Part shown: in pieces, positions 16,231 through 24,139 of the stretch
Layout of the letters: each line of letters starts with the position of its first letter
Position numbering within the stretch: the first letter of the stretch is position 1
Origin: a virus
IMG/VR virus record: IMGVR_UViG_3300025098_000013
Location: 1 to 64,000 of that record
Direction: 5' to 3' (one strand)
Length of the DNA stretch: 64,000 bases
The notes under the pieces: generated by a model
The model's input: only the letters and a program-made list of their open reading frames with translations
The model's database searches: none
Told to the model about the DNA's origin: nothing
Made by a program: the position numbers and the translations under genes

Positions 16231-18978
16231 ATGGCATTAAAAGATTTAAAATCAGATTTGTCTAAGTTTAGAAGACCAACAGAGAAACCACTTTCTGACA
16301 AGAAGAGAGTGGATATCCCTAAGTCTACTAATCAGACCCCATTGTCTCAACTTGTGGACAAGTCCCCATCTGCTCCTAAATCAAATACAACTACACCTAA
16401 ACAAGGTGTAACTCCAAACAAGTTTGATAACTCATCAAACTATTTGGGAGAAACGACCCCATCTAAGTTTGATAACTCATCAAACTATTTGGGAGAAACG
16501 GCCCCATCTAAAATGTCGTTGGAAGAACGATACTTAGGACAAACTGAAACACAAGAAGTAAATCAAGGCGATAAATTTAAAGGTGAAACGAAAACGGAAA
16601 ATATTACTCAAGGAGATAGATTTAAGGGTCAAACGACTCCTCAAGACTACTCCGGTGAGGAAAAGTTCAAAGGTGAAACCACCCCATCCGAATTCAGATT
16701 CATTCAAAACTTCTTAGGTGAGACTACGCCAAGTGAATTTAGTTTAACTGAAAAGTTCTTAGGTGAAACAACTCCTACTGAGTTTAACTTAGAAGAGAAG
16801 TTCTTAGGTGAGACAACTCCTACTGAGTTTAACTCAGAAGAGAAGTTCTTAGGTGAGACTACGCCAGCTGATTTTAATTTGAGTGAAAAGTTCTTAGGTG
16901 AAACTACACCAACTGAAGTAAACTACATTACCGATGTTCATGCAAAGGGGTTTACTTCTGAGTTTAATCGTATGGATGATAGTAAATTTACAGGAATTAC
17001 ATCTCCTAAAGAGTTTAACCAAAACTCTTCAAAGTTCTCTAACTTTAAAACCGGATTTACAACAAACGAAGAATCTAAAAAAACGGAATTTGTAGTAGAG
17101 TTGTCACAATATTCTGATTTCCAAAAAATAAATCCTGGATTGTCTTTTGAAGCAGGTTATGGTCAATTTAGAACTGGTGGTGTAACTGGTGATACTCAAA
17201 AATACACTCCTGACGGGAATCGATACTCTGATGTATATAAAAGTATTGGTGATATGATGGAGCAACGTAATTCACCATCATTTTTAGATAAGATGTATCA
17301 CAAATTTAATCTTAAAGATGATTCACCAAACTCATTAAACATAATAAAAGCACCTTACATACTCCGCGGTATACAACGTAAAAAAATATCAAAAGGTGAA
17401 CCTCAATTTTGGGACTTTGGTCTTGGTATAGATGATGGTCTAATTAGAGGTGGTATTGTAGCATCTACTACACGAGCATTGGTAGATGTCGCAAGGATTG
17501 GGTCATTCTTCTTATCAGCAAAAGGATTATTATGGGGTGTACGACAAATTGGATTACAACGTAGTCAGAAATATGGTAAGACTTGGACACCTGTAAATCT
17601 TTTAGCAAGTTTGGCAGGGCAACATTTAGGTTTAAAATTTGATAGACCTGACTTAATCCCATTAGGTAAACAGGGTTGGAAATATAATCCCAATGCTTCA
17701 ATAAATGTAAGCCCATTAAGAACTTTGTATACCCTTTTCCGATTAAAAGGTATTCGTAACGATGTATTTCCATTGAGGACAGACCTTAAAGGTGGATTTG
17801 ATTCAATTTATGGAATTGGTGCAAGTATAACAAATCGATTCATTAATACATTTGACAATAGTGGTACACGATATGGTAATACAACCGCATATATCGGAAT
17901 AGACAATCGATTCTCAATAGGACCGACTTCACCATATGCTAAAACGAAAAAAGATAATCCGATTCTTTTTGCTAAAAAGCGTTATGAATTCCAAATAAAT
18001 GATAGTCTTAGAGCAAATGATGATGGTACTAAAACCACATTAGCTAAACAAACCCAAGAAGCCTCACCAATTCCAATCGATGATGTATTTGAAAAAAGAG
18101 GATTGTATAAATCTGATGGTAAAACTAAAGGTCCTGGTAATGATATAAAAGATTACGAAGCAGTATCATATGGTACGATAGCTAAAATAGCAAATGGTGA
18201 CAATCCATCAGATTACAAAGGTGATTTTAGAAATCTAAAAGATAGTAATTATAATATTGATTCTGCCACGGTAGCTGGTGATGATTATACCGCAAATAAT
18301 CTAATAACAAAATACGGCCTCGGACAAACCTTCAAAACAAATGCAGAACGTTTATCAGAGACCCGACTTGATACGATTGGTACGGCAAACGTAGGTGATG
18401 CTGAATTAGATGATATCGTTAAGCTGGTATTTAAAACCAATAGTAGTAATCTATGTCAATTTAGAGGAACTGTTAGTGGAATTACCGAAACATTCTCACC
18501 ATCGTGGAATGGTGAAAAGCCAAATGGTAGAGCTGATAAAGCTTATATGATGACTGAATTCGAAAGAACATTATCATTTAATTTTAAAGTAATGGCGTAC
18601 TCGAAAGCGGAATTAGTCCCAATGTGGGAAAAGTTAAAACAATTAGCAACCTTCGCAATGCCATTTTATGGGAGTAGTACTGGTTATCGTGGAAGAGTTC
18701 TTAGTTTTACATTGGGTGATTTATGGAAAAATCACAATTCGTTGTTAACATCACTATCGTATACAATGTCCGATGAAGTATCTTGGGACATTAGAAAAGA
18801 TATAACCATCCCAAGATTTGTAGACGTTTCAGTTGGACTCACATTAGTAGGTGACGCAGTTCACAGTGAAAACAGTACTCCTAACTTATACGACTTTGTA
18901 CCACCACTTGATGGTCCTTCTGCTCCATTATCTTCCGGAGATGACCTTGGGCAGGGTACAGCAATAAATTTAGTTTAA
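16231..18978 (+). CDS. Baseplate/tail-tube cap protein (gp48/gp54-like) with 15-residue tandem repeats
   Basis: A 915-residue protein. Residues 1-60 are basic and polar. Residues 61-240 are about twelve tandem 15-residue repeats of the form T-P-[ST]-E-F-N-x-x-E-K-F-L-G-E-T. The C-terminal ~220 residues carry the conserved part: CQFRGTVSGITETFSPSW, FERTLSFNFKV, PMWEKLKQLA, GRVLSFTLGDLW and PRFVDVSVGLTLVG. These are typical of phage proteins that sit where the tail tube joins the baseplate. The repeat region is unusual and may form an extended scaffold. It lies 4 nt after the tape measure and 3 nt before gp53. Confidence 0.65.
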   Translation: MALKDLKSDLSKFRRPTEKPLSDKKRVDIPKSTNQTPLSQLVDKSPSAPKSNTTTPKQGVTPNKFDNSSNYLGETTPSKFDNSSNYLGETAPSKMSLEERYLGQTETQEVNQGDKFKGETKTENITQGDRFKGQTTPQDYSGEEKFKGETTPSEFRFIQNFLGETTPSEFSLTEKFLGETTPTEFNLEEKFLGETTPTEFNSEEKFLGETTPADFNLSEKFLGETTPTEVNYITDVHAKGFTSEFNRMDDSKFTGITSPKEFNQNSSKFSNFKTGFTTNEESKKTEFVVELSQYSDFQKINPGLSFEAGYGQFRTGGVTGDTQKYTPDGNRYSDVYKSIGDMMEQRNSPSFLDKMYHKFNLKDDSPNSLNIIKAPYILRGIQRKKISKGEPQFWDFGLGIDDGLIRGGIVASTTRALVDVARIGSFFLSAKGLLWGVRQIGLQRSQKYGKTWTPVNLLASLAGQHLGLKFDRPDLIPLGKQGWKYNPNASINVSPLRTLYTLFRLKGIRNDVFPLRTDLKGGFDSIYGIGASITNRFINTFDNSGTRYGNTTAYIGIDNRFSIGPTSPYAKTKKDNPILFAKKRYEFQINDSLRANDDGTKTTLAKQTQEASPIPIDDVFEKRGLYKSDGKTKGPGNDIKDYEAVSYGTIAKIANGDNPSDYKGDFRNLKDSNYNIDSATVAGDDYTANNLITKYGLGQTFKTNAERLSETRLDTIGTANVGDAELDDIVKLVFKTNSSNLCQFRGTVSGITETFSPSWNGEKPNGRADKAYMMTEFERTLSFNFKVMAYSKAELVPMWEKLKQLATFAMPFYGSSTGYRGRVLSFTLGDLWKNHNSLLTSLSYTMSDEVSWDIRKDITIPRFVDVSVGLTLVGDAVHSENSTPNLYDFVPPLDGPSAPLSSGDDLGQGTAINLV
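16411..16950 (+). repeat. About twelve 45-bp coding repeats (15 residues each)
   Basis: Tandem units encode variants of TPTEFNLEEKFLGET. The first two and the eighth to eleventh units are most alike, and the third to sixth diverge (for example ETQEVNQGDKFKGET). The period is 15 codons throughout. Confidence 0.85.
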
Positions 18979-18981
18979 ACT

Positions 18982-19278
18982 ATGAATAGATATGATGACA
19001 TAGAACTCCGTAAAGATAAAACCGGCCGTAGATTTAAGTCTACTGTAAAATTACCTATTATAGAACCACAAAATAGTGATATATACATAATAGGTATGGT
19101 AGGTGATAGATTGGATACGTTAGCTTATAAGTATTATAATAAATCATCGTATTGGTGGATTATAGCAAGAGCAAATAATATTGGTAATGGTGATTTTGTA
19201 GTACCAATTGGTAAACAATTAAGAATACCACAAAGTATAGAACAAATAGTAAATGCGTACAACCAATTAAATAGTTAA
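18982..19278 (+). CDS. 53: Baseplate wedge protein, T4 gp53-like (LysM fold)
   Basis: A 98-residue protein with a LysM-like core in residues 30-88: DIYIIGMVGDRLDTLAYKYY, then SYWWIIARANNI and PIGKQLRIP. T4-like gp53 has this fold and links baseplate wedges around the hub; most marine homologues are also this short. It is preceded by 3 nt after the gp48/54-like gene and followed after 5 nt by the hub-like protein, within the baseplate cluster. Confidence 0.75.
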   Translation: MNRYDDIELRKDKTGRRFKSTVKLPIIEPQNSDIYIIGMVGDRLDTLAYKYYNKSSYWWIIARANNIGNGDFVVPIGKQLRIPQSIEQIVNAYNQLNS

Positions 19279-19283
19279 TAGTT

Positions 19284-21140
19284 ATGGGAGTATTTTCAAG
19301 AGCAAGTTTCGGCGCAAGTGGTAATTTAGGTAAAATATCCGAATATATAAAAAATCCAAATGCAGATGATAATTCGAAAATATGGAATTATGGAAAATAC
19401 GCGTATATTAGTATACAAACCAATGGTACTAACAATGCAGGTTTATGTTCTCCTGCTTCTGGTGTAACCCTTGGTGATAACCCACTAAATTCTTCTGAAA
19501 AGTATAATTCTTTAATAAGTAGAGATGGTTCACGTGATGTGCCAGCTAAACCATTATTAGAATCTGTTAGAATAAACAATGATGGTTCGAACGATGTTTC
19601 AGATTCCGCTCTATTTGATATTGATGTATCATTCAAGTGTTATTCAAAAAGTCAATTCGCAACATATGAATCGGCATTTTTCCGAGTAGGTAATGGTGTT
19701 ACTTTATCATTTGGGTACAAGGGGTTAGGTTTTGGGGCATCAATGTCGGCAAACGTATATAACTTTGGATTTTCAATGGATGCAAGTGGCGTTTACTCAT
19801 GTAATCTGAAACTAACTGGTAAAAATAGATTCTCTGCTGTTTTAGCCATGGACCAAACATTAGCCGGAACAGGTACTACAATTAAAGATGAAGAAGATAA
19901 CGATATCACGGCATTTAACATTCCAAGTGAATTAAACAATAGATTTATAACTGCCTTTCCAGAGTATGAGGAGTCGAGTGTCATACAAAAGGGTGGCACC
20001 AAGGACTTTGTACCGGATGGTGAAGCAAAACTTAGTGGTGGGTATGCCGTAGCTAATATACAAACAAAATCTGGCGCAGATTTTAAAATATTGGGGATGG
20101 TAAACGTAGACTTTGATGATATGTTTGTTAAATACGTAAAATTTAGTGAATTGATTGATGTCATCAATACCGCACATTCTAATAGTGGATTCAAATGGGG
20201 GTTTGGAGATGCAAAAGGAAAATTCATACCACAATTTGCGTCAGCTGACCCATCGAAATTATTATTAGATGGTGATATGGCAACTTATGGTGAAACCGCG
20301 GCTACAACCTTCAATGATGGTATTAAAAATAATTTAGCAACCGGAACTGGCTTTGATGGTAATGCAAAAGATATGTTGATATCGTTGGATTTGATAAACA
20401 CTACCATAGACCGATTGGTTGAAAGAGCAAAGGAAGATAAAGATGCAAAGGGTGAGAGTAGTGTAAATAATTTTCTAAGAGTTTTGTGCGCAACAATTAA
20501 AGATTTAACTGGTGGGTTATATCCATTAACAATATACAATGATGGGTTTAAGAACTCTAATAAATTTTTAATAGTAAATGAAAGAGCAGAACACCAAAAG
20601 GGTATCAGTGCCGCTTATACGTTTAAAACTCACGACTTAGGTTCTGTTTTAAAATCAGTCAACTTATCATCAAATATGGATTCTGACATGGCCGCAGCAG
20701 CATTGGTATCAAATCGTGGGGGGGAGATACCTAAAGGCGCGTTTGATAATCTATATAACGATTGTGGTCCCAATCTTGAAACAACAGCACCACCTGTACA
20801 AATAACATTGGATGACATTCAAAAGAAAAAAGAAGAATTAGGTACAGGGTTATCAGCGGAACGTTCTCAAGGCCTTAAAGATATTATGAAGTCATACATA
20901 AGTAATAAACCAGCTCCAACTGGTACTGATACCGGTTACAGATACATGATTGACTTATCTGTAACTTGTTATGGTGTATGGGGTACAAATATTGGTGATA
21001 CATTTAGTTTCGATGGGTTACCTGCAAAATACATCGGCGCAGGTAAATATTTTTGTGTAGGTAAAATGGAACATAGCTTTGATGGACAAGGTAATTGGGA
21101 AACAAGCTTTACTGGATTCTTAAAATTGGATGCTCAATAA
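19284..21140 (+). CDS. Putative baseplate hub protein
   Basis: A 618-residue beta-rich protein without a catalytic motif. The N-terminal third contains FDIDVSFKCYSKSQF and a glycine-rich LSFGYKGLGFGASM stretch. The C-terminus, with FSFDGLPAKYIGAGKYFCVGKMEHSFDGQGNWETSF, resembles the end of gp27-type hub and tail proteins, where oligonucleotide/oligosaccharide-binding-like strands meet. The gene cluster (tape measure, tube cap, gp53) supports a hub role. The final residues overlap the next start by 1 nt (TAATG). Confidence 0.55.
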   Translation: MGVFSRASFGASGNLGKISEYIKNPNADDNSKIWNYGKYAYISIQTNGTNNAGLCSPASGVTLGDNPLNSSEKYNSLISRDGSRDVPAKPLLESVRINNDGSNDVSDSALFDIDVSFKCYSKSQFATYESAFFRVGNGVTLSFGYKGLGFGASMSANVYNFGFSMDASGVYSCNLKLTGKNRFSAVLAMDQTLAGTGTTIKDEEDNDITAFNIPSELNNRFITAFPEYEESSVIQKGGTKDFVPDGEAKLSGGYAVANIQTKSGADFKILGMVNVDFDDMFVKYVKFSELIDVINTAHSNSGFKWGFGDAKGKFIPQFASADPSKLLLDGDMATYGETAATTFNDGIKNNLATGTGFDGNAKDMLISLDLINTTIDRLVERAKEDKDAKGESSVNNFLRVLCATIKDLTGGLYPLTIYNDGFKNSNKFLIVNERAEHQKGISAAYTFKTHDLGSVLKSVNLSSNMDSDMAAAALVSNRGGEIPKGAFDNLYNDCGPNLETTAPPVQITLDDIQKKKEELGTGLSAERSQGLKDIMKSYISNKPAPTGTDTGYRYMIDLSVTCYGVWGTNIGDTFSFDGLPAKYIGAGKYFCVGKMEHSFDGQGNWETSFTGFLKLDAQ

Positions 21141-21676
21141 TGGCCAAACGATTAAAAGTATATTATCCCAAAGGTCAAATTCAAAACGGACTTTACACTC
21201 AAGGTAAGGAGTGGATGTCGCCTGATGGTACTGAATATGTTGGTGATTACCATACATATAGTACTGGTGAGGTCTTTACTAAAGGAGTTTACTTAAAAGG
21301 TGTATCTGAAAAATTAATAAAGTATGTTGACCTATCACTTATAGATAATTCTGAAAAATTTAAATACGATTCTCTAAATAAGCTTGATGTTAGTTTCAAC
21401 TTTGCTGTGTATGGTATTTCAACACCAATAGAATCGGATTATGTAAATGGTTACTTTATTCGTTATTTTGTAAAACGTCATTTTAATGATATAATCACTG
21501 AAGTTAATAAAGATGTTTATTCTACTATTAGTACCGAGTTCTATAAAAAAACAGAAGTTAGATGGAAATTGGTAGACAACGCTGACTTTGTAAATCGCAA
21601 GCAGATAGAGTTAGGTAATGAAACCATAAAAGGACTTTCAAACTACATCACTAACTATTCAGAATTCTTAAAATAA
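21140..21676 (+). CDS. Probable baseplate-associated structural protein
   Basis: A 178-residue protein. The frame is open from 21095, but ATG 21140, overlapping the previous stop (TAATG), is the better start and gives MAKRLKVYYPKGQ. The N-terminal half has YTQGKEWMSPDGTEYVGDYHTYSTG, a beta-hairpin-like region; the rest is mixed helix. No known family. The last gene of the virion cluster, directly after the hub-like gene and before the first TTTGG-type promoter, so it is probably a late structural gene. Confidence 0.65.
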   Translation: MAKRLKVYYPKGQIQNGLYTQGKEWMSPDGTEYVGDYHTYSTGEVFTKGVYLKGVSEKLIKYVDLSLIDNSEKFKYDSLNKLDVSFNFAVYGISTPIESDYVNGYFIRYFVKRHFNDIITEVNKDVYSTISTEFYKKTEVRWKLVDNADFVNRKQIELGNETIKGLSNYITNYSEFLK

Positions 21677-21730
21677 TAACAATTTCTTAACATTAAAATT
21701 TGGTATATCCAAATAATTTTCGTATCTTTA
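21676..21730 (+). promoter_or_regulatory. Bacteroidetes-type promoter with upstream TTAACA repeats
   Basis: TTTGG at 21699-21703, 19 bp, then TATCTTTA at 21723-21730. An upstream element AACAATTTCTTAACATT lies at 21678-21694. It drives the gene at 21753. Confidence 0.7.
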
Positions 21731-21752
21731 CTATGTAAAAGATAGATAAGTT

Positions 21753-22088
21753 ATGAAAGTAAAAGAAATTAAATATGGTATCGAAATCACGAAACCATGG
21801 AATGCCGAAATGTACAACCACAATGAGAAAGTATCCGACTTGATGAAAGCTGAGTTGAGGTTGGCTTTGAACAATGCTATGAAAACTGAAAACGAGGAAC
21901 TTCTAAGAGACGTTGCTTCCGTGATTTGTCCAAGTGGATATGGTATTGGGTTTGAGATGGAAGACATCTACAATGAGTCTCTTAGAGAGTTAGGGATGGT
22001 TGAAAACTATTGGTTAAACGAAGAGTACCCCTATGGAGTAACAAAAGGTATAGTTCCTTCAGTTGAACTTGAATTCATAGGTTACTAA
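21753..22088 (+). CDS. Hypothetical protein, early/middle
   Basis: A 111-residue acidic protein, first in a block of small genes behind a Bacteroidetes-type promoter. The middle is helical (VSDLMKAELRLALNNAMKT) and the end contains YWLNEEYPYGVTKGIVPSVELE. One Cys. No family was recognised. Promoter class suggests expression before virion genes. Confidence 0.65.
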   Translation: MKVKEIKYGIEITKPWNAEMYNHNEKVSDLMKAELRLALNNAMKTENEELLRDVASVICPSGYGIGFEMEDIYNESLRELGMVENYWLNEEYPYGVTKGIVPSVELEFIGY

Positions 22089-22091
22089 ACT

Positions 22092-22147
22092 TTAACAATT
22101 TCTTAACATTAAAAGTTTGGTGATTTCAATATTAATCACTATATTAG
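22092..22147 (+). promoter_or_regulatory. Bacteroidetes-type promoter with upstream TTAACA repeats
   Basis: TTAACA at 22092 and 22103 (11-nt period), TTTGG at 22116-22120, 19 bp, TATATTAG at 22140-22147. It precedes 22201 with a leader of about 50 nt. Confidence 0.7.
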
Positions 22148-22200
22148 TACTGTTGATGTGGGGATGTTACCACGATAATAAAAAATAAAAAATAAAAATT

Positions 22201-22473
22201 ATGACCTATCAAGAATTAAATCAGTTGAGTATCGAACAACTACGAGTGTTAAACAACAAAGTAGTTGAAGTGATTAAGATTAAGAAAAGTGAAAATGCAC
22301 TTAACGTCAAAGAAGAACTTTACATTGGTGCTAATGTGAGTGTTAATCACCCTAAGTTAAAGGGTAAACAACTCCGAGTTGAGAAAATCAACCGAACTAA
22401 GGCCGTTCTAAAAGTGTTGAATGGGTATGGGACTTACACAGTTCCTATGAATATGATTGAAGTAAACAAGTAA
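22201..22473 (+). CDS. Small KOW/SH3-like domain protein
   Basis: A 90-residue basic protein. Residues 1-35 are a helix (TYQELNQLSIEQLRVL), and residues 42-88 form a KOW/SH3-like barrel: LYIGANVSVNHPKLKGKQLRVEKINRTKAVLKVLNGYG. Such folds bind RNA, ribosomes or proteins. It begins a set of three short genes spaced by 3 nt (22201, 22477, 22696), likely translated together. Function unknown. Confidence 0.6.
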   Translation: MTYQELNQLSIEQLRVLNNKVVEVIKIKKSENALNVKEELYIGANVSVNHPKLKGKQLRVEKINRTKAVLKVLNGYGTYTVPMNMIEVNK

Positions 22474-22476
22474 GAT

Positions 22477-22692
22477 ATGATAGTTCAGAAACCACAAAGT
22501 CAAGGTATCACAATTGACCTAACAGGTCCTCAAGGTAACGCATTTTTCCTTCTTGGGACTGCTAAGAAACTGGCTCGCCAACTCGATTTCAATGAGAGTT
22601 TCATTTTGAATGAAATGAAGAATGGTGACTATGAAAACTTAATCAAAGTATTTGACCACTACTTCGGTAGTGTAGTAACCCTTTATCGTTAG
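22477..22692 (+). CDS. Small conserved phage protein, function unknown
   Basis: A 71-residue protein with GITIDLTGPQGNAFFLLGTAKKLARQL and a short helical tail (NGDYENLIKVFDHYFG). I recall similar short proteins with a QGNAF motif in marine T4-like phages, but no role is known to me. It sits 3 nt after the KOW-like gene and 3 nt before the next. Confidence 0.6.
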   Translation: MIVQKPQSQGITIDLTGPQGNAFFLLGTAKKLARQLDFNESFILNEMKNGDYENLIKVFDHYFGSVVTLYR

Positions 22693-22695
22693 GAT

Positions 22696-22878
22696 ATGAC
22701 ACACGTAGAAAAAGAACAATGGTTACAAATGGCCAACAAACTTCAATGGGAGGGGTTAAATTCCCAAGAGTGGGAGACCATGGTGGAACTTCGCAAAAAG
22801 ATGTTGATTGGTAAGGGTAAAAATCCAAACCATTACGACTTAGGTTCAACACGATGTTCAAAAAAGTTTGGATACTAA
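22696..22878 (+). CDS. Small hypothetical protein
   Basis: A 60-residue tryptophan-rich protein (three W in the first 26 residues), mostly helical then basic: EKEQWLQMANKL, EWETMVELRKKM, then GSTRCSKKFGY. Its last codons contain the TTTGG of the next promoter (22867-22871). No family was recognised. Confidence 0.55.
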   Translation: MTHVEKEQWLQMANKLQWEGLNSQEWETMVELRKKMLIGKGKNPNHYDLGSTRCSKKFGY

Positions 22879-22898
22879 CGAATAATTTCGTATATTAG
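22867..22898 (+). promoter_or_regulatory. Bacteroidetes-type promoter, start codon 5 nt downstream
   Basis: TTTGG at 22867-22871, 19 bp, TATATTAG at 22891-22898, then GTG at 22904. Transcription would begin at or next to the start codon, giving a leaderless mRNA. Confidence 0.7.
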
Positions 22899-22903
22899 TC
22901 TTT

Positions 22904-24130
22904 GTGAAGATAGTAGATACAAACGAACGATTACATAAACGCATCTCTGCCCTGTCAAGTAAGGTGTTGGTGTTTCCCATTCTAACAAGTTTGGTGAAAC
23001 ACCCTCATCTTTCCCGTATATCGTCTATTTTGATATCTGATGGTGATATTGACATTTTTGTAAACTACAATAATATAGACGCAGGTTATGTAACTGACCC
23101 AATAGACTTCAGTCAATTCGAAGAGGTATGTGTGGTTGGTTTAAAAGAGTTCTTACACCATTACGACTACCTACCTACAATGTCCGACCTTGAAATGGAG
23201 TTATTCCATCAGGCGAAGGATTTCGATGTAGAAGAACGACCTATATATACAATCTTTAGAAGACGTAAAGCTCCCAAAGCAAATGACCTCATTCCAATTT
23301 GGAAACACTATGAACAATTCCAAGATTGGAAAGTTATGTGGTCTCAAAATCCGACCTCAAGTAAATTTAGTAAGTTGTATCCTAAATGTCTTAATTGGAT
23401 AGAGAGAAGTGGGTTGTATACACAAGGTGGTATGGAGTATAGTCAATATAATATGTTCACTACCACATCTCGACCATCAAACACCTTTGGTGGTATTAAC
23501 TATGCAGCACTTCCAAAAGATGGTGATGTTCGTAAGAGGTTCATATCACGATTTGAGGGTGGTAAGTTGTATCAGTTAGATTTTGATGGATACCACATTC
23601 GTTTGATTGCTAAATTGATAGGTGTAGACATACCATTAGACATCAAAGCACATAAGTGGTTAGCAGACCAATATGGAGCAGACCTCAAAGATGCAAAAGC
23701 AATCACGTTTAGACAATTATATGGGGGTGTCCAAGATGAATACAAACACATTCCATTCTTTAGTAAGACCTCAGAGTATATAGAGTCACTTTGGAATGAC
23801 TTTTTACGTAATCGACTCACATTTACCCCAATTATGAGCCGGAAAATAGAAATAATCGACTCACTCAATAAAAATAAGTTATTTAATTACATCTTACAAT
23901 CGGTTGAGACTGAAAGAAACATACTTATATTGGAGAAACTCTCTAATATGAAAAGCTCTCAAAAATCACTACCTATATTATACACATATGACTCAATATT
24001 GTTTGATGTGGATTCTGATGATGGTATTGAATATATTTTAGAAATAAAAAAAGTTATGGAGTCCGGTGGGTTTCCAACTGACATTGAAATTGGAGATAAT
24101 TACAAAGATATGGTTAAGGTCAATCTTTAG
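22904..24130 (+). CDS. Miniature family-A DNA polymerase-like protein
   Basis: A 408-residue protein, GTG start. The C-terminal ~250 residues carry a divergent PolA fold. TTTSRPSNTFGGINYAALPK resembles the segment before motif A. Motif A is LDFDGYHIRLIAKL (compare DYSQIELR; catalytic Asp kept, Glu replaced by His). Motif B is AKAITFRQLYGG. Motif C is YTYDSILFDV (Asp kept, usual HDE replaced by YDS). The N-terminal 150 residues show no 3'-5' or 5'-3' exonuclease motifs. A family-B gp43 polymerase is also encoded in the window, so this is a second, reduced polymerase-like protein, perhaps for repair, priming or lesion bypass, or non-catalytic. Translation probably leaderless. Confidence 0.65.
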   Translation: MKIVDTNERLHKRISALSSKVLVFPILTSLVKHPHLSRISSILISDGDIDIFVNYNNIDAGYVTDPIDFSQFEEVCVVGLKEFLHHYDYLPTMSDLEMELFHQAKDFDVEERPIYTIFRRRKAPKANDLIPIWKHYEQFQDWKVMWSQNPTSSKFSKLYPKCLNWIERSGLYTQGGMEYSQYNMFTTTSRPSNTFGGINYAALPKDGDVRKRFISRFEGGKLYQLDFDGYHIRLIAKLIGVDIPLDIKAHKWLADQYGADLKDAKAITFRQLYGGVQDEYKHIPFFSKTSEYIESLWNDFLRNRLTFTPIMSRKIEIIDSLNKNKLFNYILQSVETERNILILEKLSNMKSSQKSLPILYTYDSILFDVDSDDGIEYILEIKKVMESGGFPTDIEIGDNYKDMVKVNL

Positions 24131-24131
24131 A

Positions 24132-24139
24132 TATTTATG
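24132..24139 (+). promoter_or_regulatory. Late-type motif variant TATTTATG
   Basis: TATTTATG overlaps the first ATG (24137) of the next gene. If it is a promoter, that start could not be used in the resulting mRNA, and ATG 24143 would also be too close; a later start or read-through from upstream would be needed. Weak site. Confidence 0.3.
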
